From positions 248,001 to 312,000 of the forward strand of contig CAVXKO010000003.1 of NCBI GenBank assembly GCA_963762315.1: a stretch of DNA of 64,000 bases, written 5' to 3'. This DNA is from RPQJ01 sp963762315 (GTDB taxonomy: Bacteria > Pseudomonadota > Gammaproteobacteria > Steroidobacterales > Steroidobacteraceae). Shown piece after piece: positions 56,836 to 64,000 of this stretch. The notes beneath the pieces are model-generated. The model did not search any database, was not told the DNA's origin, and saw only the letters and a program-made list of their open reading frames with translations. How positions within the stretch are numbered: the stretch's first letter is position 1; each line of letters opens with the position of its first letter. Made by a program: the position numbers and the translations under genes.

Positions 56836-57164
56836 GAGACGTTGAGGCCGGTCATTGCCGAGCATGGAGCACGGCGTTGTCGCGGTCCTGCGCGAAATCG
56901 CCGGCGAATCCGCAATGGATTGGCCAGCACTTTCCGCGGCACTGAAGAACCACGGCAGGCTGCACTTTGAAACATACTGAACAGAAGGATACGGCGATAG
57001 CATCGTCGTTCTGACCTCGTGACCAACAAGTAAGACTACTGCATTCAATTTCCGCTCCGGGGAGGGCGCCCGGTCGTGCCTTACGTGAACTATTAGTGCT
57101 GCATTGGGACAGGCATTTGGCGGAGATCCCGGGCCAACGTCCAGAGTAGAAAAGGAGATAAGTC
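56836..57164. other. 329-base region with a DUF2490 gene scar
   Basis: A 38-codon frame at 56864-56980 (MEHGVVAVLREIAGESAMDW) has no clear ribosome site or family. Bases 57061-57092 match 52816-52847 of the DUF2490 gene at 31 of 32 positions, then hit an in-frame TAG where that gene has GAG. Downstream bases match loosely after a deletion. The region is read as leftover from a duplicated barrel gene. Confidence 0.6.
57061..57120 (+). pseudogene. remnant of a second DUF2490 gene
   Basis: The segment codes PVVPYVNY then stops, matching residues around 170-178 of the intact copy. The following TTGGGACAGGC resembles CTGGGGCAGGC of the intact gene about 36 bases farther on, pointing to an internal deletion. 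Short length limits certainty. Confidence 0.5.
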
Positions 57165-57737
57165 GTGAGAATGATGAAAGGCACATTTCTGGTGGCTGGA
57201 GCCATGCTGCTGGTGGCGGGGCCAGTCCTCGCCGACAAGTACAGCGACACAACCACCCTGTTCAAGAACGCAGGCCAGAGCGCGGCGTTCTTCGGCAAGA
57301 GCTATGGCTATGCGGTGTTCCCGACCATCGGCAAGGCGGGACTCGGCATCGGCGGCGCCCATGGCGAGGGTCGCGTATACGAACGGGGCAAGTACGTCGG
57401 CGATACGAAAATGACCCAACTGAGCATCGGGTGGCAGGCCGGTGCCGAGGGTTACAGCGAGATGATCTTTTTCCAGGACAAGCGCTCTTTCGACGAATTC
57501 ACGTCCGGCAATTTCGAGTTCGGCGCGAACGTCGGCGCAGTGGTGATCACCGCTGCCGCGTCGGGGACCGCTACCACCACAGGCGCAGGGGCAAGCGCCA
57601 GCGGCGGCAAGAAAGACGCATCGACAGCCGGCCGGTACGACAAGGGCACCGCAATATTCATCATCTCGAAGGGCGGCCTGATGTACGAAGCGTCGGTGTC
57701 GGGGCAGAAGTTCTCGTACCAGCCTCTGAAGGAGTAG
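57165..57737 (+). CDS. SYLF/YSC84-type lipid-binding exported protein
   Basis: 190 residues from GTG 57165 after an AAAGGAG site. Signal peptide GTFLVAGAMLLVAGPVLADK. The SYLF core is plain: YGYAVFPTIGKAGLGIGGAHGEGRVY, TQLSIGWQAGAEGYSEMIFFQDKRSFDEFTSGNFEFGANVGAVV, and GTAIFIISKGGLMYEASVSGQKFSY. A glycine/serine/alanine-rich insertion lies before the last part. SYLF domains bind phospholipids; bacterial versions are exported and of unknown role. Confidence 0.85.
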   Translation: MRMMKGTFLVAGAMLLVAGPVLADKYSDTTTLFKNAGQSAAFFGKSYGYAVFPTIGKAGLGIGGAHGEGRVYERGKYVGDTKMTQLSIGWQAGAEGYSEMIFFQDKRSFDEFTSGNFEFGANVGAVVITAAASGTATTTGAGASASGGKKDASTAGRYDKGTAIFIISKGGLMYEASVSGQKFSYQPLKE

Positions 57738-57906
57738 TCGCAACGCAAGATTGGGCATGCATTGATCGTGGCCGTCGCATGTGTCGGATGAAAGTCATGC
57801 GAAGTACGGGGGCCACCGGCTCCGTCCGGACCTGTCGTCCGGCCGGGGTCAATCACGACACGGCATGGCTCTCGAGCCTGCTGGTGTGATTACGGAGGGT
57901 GTGAAG

Positions 57907-58752
57907 ATGCGCAATAACGAAGCTCAACGGTGCCGGATCCTAACTGTCGGCGCGGCTACAGTCGCGCTGCTGGTTGCCGGTGCGGCCTATGCGGACGGCC
58001 CGAACCTGCTCGATGAAGGATTCGATGTCAGCCTCGGGACGTTCGTCGTCAACCAGAACACGGAGGTGCGTTTGGACGGCCAGGCGGGCGAAGTCGGCAC
58101 CCCTGTCGACTGGGAAAAGAATTTCGGCGATGGCGACAGCACTCGAATCCGGCTTGATGGCTACTGGCGGTTTGCAGAGCGGCACAAGATTCGCACGATG
58201 TGGTTCAACGCTTCCCGCAGCGGTTCGAAGACCATCGACACGGAAATCGACTGGCAGGGTGAGGTATTCCCGGTCGCGGCGAAGATCTCAGGTGAATCGA
58301 AATTCAATATCGTCGAACTGGCGTACGAGTACGCCTTCATGCGTCGCGACAACTTCGAGCTGACTGGGACTGCCGGCATTCACTACACCGACCTTTCGCT
58401 GAGCCTTTCGGGGCAAGCACTGAACACCGAAGGCGACGGTACCCGTCAGGTAAAAAAGGAAGGCAGCGTCGCCATCCCCTTACCGGTATTCGGCAGCCAC
58501 TTCCTATGGCGCATGGGTGGGGACTTCTGGCTCGACACCAGCGTGCAGTGGTTCGCGCTGTCGATCGACGAGTACGATGGCAGCATCTGGGACGCCAAGA
58601 TCGACGCAATCTGGCAGCCTTCCAAATGGGTGGGCCTTGGCGTTGGCTACAACCGCTTCAAGATTGACGTCGGCGTGAACACGGATAAGTTCGACGGCAA
58701 CCTCAACTGGGAGTACAGCGGACCGCGCATTTTCTACGCTGTCCACTTCTGA
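57907..58752 (+). CDS. outer-membrane beta-barrel protein
   Basis: 281 residues from ATG 57907 with a GGAGGG site; the frame to 57781 is not convincing. Signal peptide LTVGAATVALLVAGAAYAD, then strands such as RIRLDGYWRFAERHKIRTMWFNAS, FNIVELAYEYAFMRRDNFELTGTAGIHYTDLSLSL and WVGLGVGYNRFKIDV, ending SGPRIFYAVHF. The pattern with a paired Arg-Trp barrel and a terminal phenylalanine fits an outer-membrane protein. Rhodanese 4 follows after the duplicated leader. Confidence 0.78.
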   Translation: MRNNEAQRCRILTVGAATVALLVAGAAYADGPNLLDEGFDVSLGTFVVNQNTEVRLDGQAGEVGTPVDWEKNFGDGDSTRIRLDGYWRFAERHKIRTMWFNASRSGSKTIDTEIDWQGEVFPVAAKISGESKFNIVELAYEYAFMRRDNFELTGTAGIHYTDLSLSLSGQALNTEGDGTRQVKKEGSVAIPLPVFGSHFLWRMGGDFWLDTSVQWFALSIDEYDGSIWDAKIDAIWQPSKWVGLGVGYNRFKIDVGVNTDKFDGNLNWEYSGPRIFYAVHF

Positions 58753-58825
58753 CGCGCGTCGACGACGCCCTGAAACGGATCTGGAAACCTGGAGACCTGA
58801 CGCTTGCATCCATCGAGGTCCCCAA

Positions 58826-58854
58826 GCGGCATCGCTCCTCGCAAGATGTGCCGC
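58826..58854 (+). promoter_or_regulatory. duplicated leader hairpin before rhodanese 4
   Basis: Stem GCGGCA / TGCCGC (58826-58831 and 58849-58854), loop of 17 bases, followed by the shared GGCAGCACGCGCACCAT block. It is the counterpart of 56376-56404. Confidence 0.45.
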
Positions 58855-58949
58855 CGGATAGCGGCAGCACGCGCACCATTTGGAAGGCCATCACTTTCGA
58901 CGTCTGCGGCCTGGGGGCAGGCCGAGCCGATCCTGAAAGGAGGATTAAG

Positions 58950-59288
58950 ATGTTAGTTGCGAAATTGAAGGCAAAACACGACGAGCTGGCGAAGTCGAAA
59001 CTGCCGCCGGACGAAGTGGCGAGACTTCTCAAGGCAGGAGCATTCCTGGTCGACGTGCGACCGAAGATCCAGGCGAAGATGGGCATGGCTCCAGGCGCGA
59101 CCAATATTTCGATATTCACGCTGAAGCGTCGCCTGCACGAACTGCCGCGTGACCGGAAGATCGTGCTCTATTGCCACTCGGGCGCCGCGGCCGGAAAGGC
59201 CAAGGAAGTACTGGATGTCCTGGGATTCAAGGCGTTCAACGGCGGCGGCTACCATGATGTTCTGAAAATCGTCGCAAAGCCGAAGTGA
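58950..59288 (+). CDS. rhodanese-domain protein 4, short form (duplicate of 3)
   Basis: 112 residues from ATG 58950 after AAAGGAGG. It differs from copy 3 by a few residues and a C-terminal tail (VLKIVAKPK). The loop CHSGAAAGKA with C75 is intact, so both copies are presumably active. The region of similarity starts about 120 bases upstream of the ATG, so the duplication carried the leader with it. Confidence 0.88.
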   Translation: MLVAKLKAKHDELAKSKLPPDEVARLLKAGAFLVDVRPKIQAKMGMAPGATNISIFTLKRRLHELPRDRKIVLYCHSGAAAGKAKEVLDVLGFKAFNGGGYHDVLKIVAKPK

Positions 59289-59346
59289 GTTTTTCGGCCT
59301 CGCGGCCTGCCGCGCCAGGCAATTGCGTCACGAGTTCGTACAAATG

Positions 59347-59517
59347 CCCGATGCCGGTGGCTCTCCGTGGATGACCGTGCGACTCGAGGCCGCCCGACCG
59401 GCTGATCGGAATGCGCTCATCCAACGTGAAATCGCCGCGTTCGGCGAGGGGCGAGCTGGTGACGAGATCCGGACACGCACGCGCCCGATCACCATCACGA
59501 CCCGACGACCGAAGTGA
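59347..59517 (+). CDS. possible small protein (56 residues)
   Basis: MPDAGGSPWMTVRLEAARPADRN begins at ATG 59347 and runs to TGA 59517, seven bases before the next ATG. A TTG at 59323 would add eight residues. No ribosome site is evident and no family is recognised; a coupled leader peptide or chance frame are both possible. Confidence 0.3.
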   Translation, partial: PDAGGSPWMTVRLEAARPADRNALIQREIAAFGEGRAGDEIRTRTRPITITTRRPK

Positions 59518-59523
59518 GGTTGT

Positions 59524-60237
59524 ATGGCACACGCAAACAGAACGCGCACAGACAACCAGACACGCAACGCATCGCGCGACCGTGCGGCCGCACTGCGCCG
59601 GAATATCCGTAAACCGACCATCACGACTCGCGATGCAGTCGAAACGGTGTCGTCACTGCTGGCGGAATTGCCAAAGCTTCACGCGATCTGGAAGTTGCAT
59701 GAGCTCGATCCGGCGTTCCGCGAGGAACTCATGGTGGCGGTGGCCCGGCAGAACGACGCGCCAAACTGTAATTGGGCACACAGGACGTGGGCCGAAGCGG
59801 AGGGCGCCACGATGTCCGAACTCGCGAAGATCGAGCGTCTGCAATCCCGTGGGCTCGATCGCCGGAAGTGGGTCGCGGTCGTCTATGTCCGCACGCTCGT
59901 CACCAGTGAGTTCACGAAGATGCCGCCGGACCTGCGTGAGGAACTGGCCGCACACTACACGCCTCGCGAGATCGCCGACATCGAACTCGTTGCCCGAGTG
60001 ATGGACTTGATCAATCGTATATCCAATACTTTCGATGCTATGGTGTCACGCTTACAGTTTGCGCCCGGAAAGGACAGCCGGCTGCTGGACGAGGTGGTTT
60101 CAAGCGCTATCTTCCTCACCGCGGCGCCCCCGCTCTTGCTCTATCTCGCGCGCCGATCCGGCCGCTCTTTCTTGGAGGCGACGCGCAGCCTGGCAGGTCA
60201 TTCGCGGCGGATGCGCGCGGAACAGGCACGCACGTAA
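59524..60237 (+). CDS. AhpD/CMD-fold-like protein with degenerate active site
   Basis: 237 residues. A basic start (RTRTDNQTRNASRDRAAALRRNIRKP) is followed by helices resembling carboxymuconolactone decarboxylase/AhpD proteins: FREELMVAVARQNDAPNCNWAHRTWAEAEGATMSELAKIERL and YTPREIADIELVARVMDLINRISNTFDAMVSRL. The usual CxxC...H redox motif is reduced to one cysteine, CNWAH, so AhpD-type peroxidase chemistry is unlikely; thiol binding remains possible. It closes the cluster; the next gene belongs to acyl-CoA metabolism. Confidence 0.6.
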   Translation: MAHANRTRTDNQTRNASRDRAAALRRNIRKPTITTRDAVETVSSLLAELPKLHAIWKLHELDPAFREELMVAVARQNDAPNCNWAHRTWAEAEGATMSELAKIERLQSRGLDRRKWVAVVYVRTLVTSEFTKMPPDLREELAAHYTPREIADIELVARVMDLINRISNTFDAMVSRLQFAPGKDSRLLDEVVSSAIFLTAAPPLLLYLARRSGRSFLEATRSLAGHSRRMRAEQART

Positions 60238-60321
60238 CGTCGGTCCGTGCCTCTGGACAAGCGTCGCTTTTCCCGTTCAGATGTGCGACCGACCCGCAGG
60301 GTTTCTATCGAAGGTTTGGCC

Positions 60322-61466
<1,145 letters not shown>

Positions 61467-61467
<1 letters not shown>

Positions 61468-62609
61468 TGGGGCCGCTCGCGGGGGTGCGCATCGTCGAGA
61501 TGGCCGGCATCGGCCCGGGACCGGTGTGCGGCATGATGCTCGCCGATCTCGGCGCCGAAGTGACCGTCGTCGATCGCAAGGGCTCCACGTTGCAGCTCGG
61601 GCCGACGGATCCGAAAAACGACCTGACACGTCGCGGCAAGCGCTCGATCGCGCTCGACCTCAAGTCACCCGGCGCGGCAGAGGTGGTGCTGCGGCTGATC
61701 GAAAAGGCTGACGGCCTCATTGAGGGCTTTCGCCCCGGCGTCATGGAACGCCTCGGCCTCGGTCCGGACGCGTGCCTCGCGCGCAATCCGCGGCTCGTCT
61801 TCGGCCGACTGACGGGCTGGGGCCAGACCGGTCCGCTCGCCCCGGTGGCTGGGCACGACCTCAATTACGTCGCGCTGAGCGGCATCCTGCACCACACCGG
61901 CCAGCGCAACTCCCCGCCCACGATTCCGGCGACCATCGTGGGCGACGTGGGTGGCGGCGCGATGTTCATGGCGCTCGGGCTGGTGAGCGGCATCCTCAGC
62001 GCGCGCACCACGGGCAAGGGGCAGGTCGTCGACGCCGCGATCGTCGACGGCTGCGCCGTCATGTCGGCGCTGGTCCAGTCCGCGCGATTGATGGGCCGCT
62101 GGTCGGACCGCCGCGAGTCGAATTTCCTCGATGGCGCTGCGCACTGGTACGACAGCTACCAATGCTCGGACGGCCTGTACGTCACGGTGGGCGCGCTCGA
62201 GCCGCAGTTCTACCAGCTGCTGCTCGAGAAGCTCGGCCTGCAGGGGCAGGGGCTCGAGGGCGCGCACTTCGACGTGAGGCGCTGGCCGGAGCTGTCGGAA
62301 AAGTTCGCGGCGATCTTCCGCACCCGCACGCGCGCGGAGTGGTGCGAGCTGCTCGAAGGAACGGACGTCTGCTTCGCGCCGGTGCTGAATTTCGGCGAGG
62401 CGATGGATCACCCGCACCACCAGGCCCGCGGCACGTACCGCGAGGTCAACGGCGTGCGACAGCCGGCGCCCGCGCCGCGCTTCAGCGCGACGCCCGGCGA
62501 GATCGGGCGTGCACCCGTGGCGATCGGCACGGATACGCGACAGGTGCTGGAGTCGCTCGGCTATTCGCTGGCCGAGGCGGCCGCGCTGACGCAGTCGGGC
62601 GTCGTCTAA
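61467..62609 (+). CDS. alpha-methylacyl-CoA racemase (CaiB/BaiF family)
   Basis: 380 residues; start overlaps the dehydrogenase stop. It closely follows mycobacterial Mcr: GVRIVEMAGIGPGPVCGMMLADLGA, RNPRLVFGRLTGWGQTGP, GHDLNYVALSGILH, with the histidine and aspartate of racemase catalysis, and NFLDGAAHWYDSYQCSDGLYVTVGALEPQFY. It inverts the 2-methyl centre of branched acyl-CoA so that beta-oxidation can go on, matching the adjacent acyl-CoA dehydrogenase. Use on branched fatty acids or sterol side chains is likely. Confidence 0.9.
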
Positions 62610-63191
62610 TCGGGGGTCCGCGCGAGGTTGCGCTCGATCCGCCGGTCAGGGATCAGCCACATCACAGCGACGACCACGTACAGCGCGCAGGCTAGCGCCG
62701 GGCTGACGAAAGCGAGCGGCACGGCGCAGGCATAGATCGCGAGCGAGGCGAGGCCCTTGCCGTCCTTGCCGACGGCCCTCGCCAGCGCCGATTCGGGCCC
62801 GTGCCTGCGCGATCAGCGTGCGGCTCAGGATCGTGTAGGCGACGCCGCACATCAGCAGCAGGAAGCCGTACAGCGCGACGGGCACCGCCTCGAAGTGGTT
62901 CTCGCCCATCCAGGCGGTGCCGAACGGGATCAGCGACAGCCAGAACAGCAGGTGCAGGTTGGCCCAAAGCATGGCGCCGTTGACGTGCTGCGCCGCCTGC
63001 AGCATGTGATGGTGGTTGTTCCAGTAGATGCCGACGAACACGAAGCTCAGCACGTAGCTCAGGAAGACCGGCACCAGCGGCCGCAGCGCCTCGAGCGTCG
63101 TGTCGTGCGGAACCTTCAGCTCGAGCACCATGATCGTGATGATGATGGCGATCACGCCGTCGCTGAATGCTTCGAGGCGGGACTTGTGCAT
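62606..63191 (-). CDS. TMEM175-family (DUF1211) potassium channel-like protein (one frameshift)
   Basis: Starts MHKSRLEAFSDGVIAIIITIMVLELKVP with the RxxxFSDG motif of TMEM175. Membrane helices continue through FLSYVLSFVFVGIYWNNHHHMLQ and LLFWLSLIPFGTAWMG. An extra base near 62790 breaks the frame in the ALARAVGKDG region; the correct end is LAIYACAVPLAFVSPALACALYVVVAVMWLIPDRRIERNLARTPD, stopping at 62606 and overlapping the racemase stop on the opposite strand. Corrected length is about 194 residues. Bacterial members form lysosome-TMEM175-like K+ channels. Confidence 0.85.
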
Positions 63192-63204
63192 GTTGCGCGT
63201 CCCG

Positions 63205-63932
63205 CTAGTGCGTCATGGCCGGGCCGAGGTCCTCGAACCGCAGGTTCTGCACGGCGTAGGACTGCCAGTCGCGGTAGTCGAAGTGCCACCATTCCTGCGG
63301 GTAGACCGTGAAGCCTTCCGCCTCCATGGCCTTGCGCAACAGGTCGCGCAGCCCGCGCTGCCGCTCGGTGCCGCCCGCGTAGTCCGCATAGGCGCGGGTC
63401 GACATCTCGTCGTACAGGCTCGGCATCTCGACGGCCTTGCCCGTCTTCAGGTCGTACAGGGTGAGGTCGACGGCGCAGCCGCGGTTGTGCTTCGAGCCTT
63501 CCGCCGGATCCGCGACGAACTCGTGCTTGTCGGGGGGCGTGGCATCCCAGAACATCTTCGTCACGTACCACGGCCGGTAGCCGTCGTGGATCAGCAGGCC
63601 GTAACCCTGGGCCGCGAGCGCGTGGTGCGCGCGCACGGCGCTTCCGCGGCCGGGCGCTGCAGGAAGGCGCGCGCCTGCGTGTACACCGGCGCGCCGAGGA
63701 AGTTGTGCTTCGACGCGTAGCGGATGTCGAGGTGGATCGTCGGGTCGAGCGCGACCAGCTCGACGAGATCGCTCGGGCGTTCGTCGCCCCGGGGCGCGGG
63801 TGGGGTGGCGGCCAGTGCCTCCTGGCGCAACTCCGCCACCGGTCGCGGCGGCTCGACGCGAAAGACCTCGGGCGTCGCGGCGCATCCCGCGAGCGCGGCT
63901 GCGAGCAGAAGGAGCGTGGGCCGATGGTTCAT
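63205..63932 (-). CDS. VanX-type D-Ala-D-Ala dipeptidase lipoprotein (one frameshift)
   Basis: A lipoprotein signal (LLLLAAALAGC) places it in the envelope. The dipeptidase domain starts DPTIHLDIRYASKHNFLGAPVYTQARAFLQ and, after a missing base near 63637, continues AVRAHHALAAQGYGLLIHDGYRPW. Zinc and catalytic motifs are SKHNRGCAVDLTLYD and QEWWHFDY (the H-x6-D and E-x2-H sets). Corrected length is about 242 residues. In Gram-negatives such enzymes recycle D-Ala-D-Ala from cell wall turnover rather than give vancomycin resistance. It lies 13 bases from the TMEM175 gene. Confidence 0.88.
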
Positions 63933-64000
63933 GCGCGTTCCCAGCGCGCCGGGCCGGCGCTCAGTGGGACGGACGATACCCGAGCAGCCGCGCCGGCAGG

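Overview
The window is a high-GC, gene-dense stretch from a Gram-negative bacterium. Tat and Sec signal peptides, many outer-membrane beta-barrels (DcaP, OprO/P-like, OprB, DUF2490, OmpA), NodT and HlyD export parts and AraC regulators of the OruR type fit a proteobacterium. I lean towards Gammaproteobacteria but cannot fix the genus. No rRNA, tRNA, CRISPR array, insertion sequence or phage gene was seen. At least 14 genes are broken by single-base indels, mostly insertions, while keeping every catalytic motif. I read these as residual sequencing or assembly errors and annotate those genes as single genes.

Layout. 1-4.4 kb (minus strand): an oxygen-tolerant (six-cysteine) membrane-bound [NiFe] hydrogenase, hupS-hupL, cut by the window edge, behind a glutaredoxin-DinB protein and a small secreted protein. 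4.6-14.9 kb: a DUF222/HNH nuclease, a TTC38-like TPR protein, a GNAT acetyltransferase overlapping an MsbA-type ABC exporter, a DUF2252 protein, a Tat-exported split-Soret-like cytochrome c, a potassium channel and an aldehyde dehydrogenase. 14.9-21.4 kb: a PlpD-type patatin autotransporter, three membrane proteins (DUF2254, BASS-like, VIT-like) and an AraC regulator.

21.6-40.9 kb is one long plus-strand run: DcaP porin, periplasmic glutaminase, a second porin, an amidohydrolase, a SulP anion transporter, PPK2, a phenol-MetA-type barrel, an AI-2E transporter, DUF3302, HlyD, a NodT factor, two AspT-type antiporters, aspartate 4-decarboxylase and a periplasmic asparaginase. The asparaginase, AspT and AspD genes form a plausible proton-consuming pathway: asparagine is deamidated outside, aspartate is imported, decarboxylated, and exchanged for alanine. 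The periplasmic glutaminase hints at a parallel glutamate branch.

40.9-44.8 kb (minus strand) holds a lipoprotein, an OmpA-family porin with a strong terminator, and a second AraC regulator. Divergent from it, 45.3-60.2 kb is the most unusual part: about 17 co-directional genes with four rhodanese-domain proteins (one exported), six secreted beta-barrel or porin-like proteins, a MarC protein, DUF2092, a cupin, an AhpD-fold protein, and a protein related to DszB (2'-hydroxybiphenyl-2-sulfinate desulfinase) that keeps the Cys/His/Arg catalytic set. I propose it as an undescribed organosulfur (sulfinate) uptake, desulfination and sulfur-handling system that grew by local duplication: two rhodanese genes share a duplicated leader hairpin, and a DUF2490 gene scar is visible. 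The window ends with an acyl-CoA dehydrogenase/AMACR pair, a TMEM175-like channel and a VanX-type lipoprotein dipeptidase.
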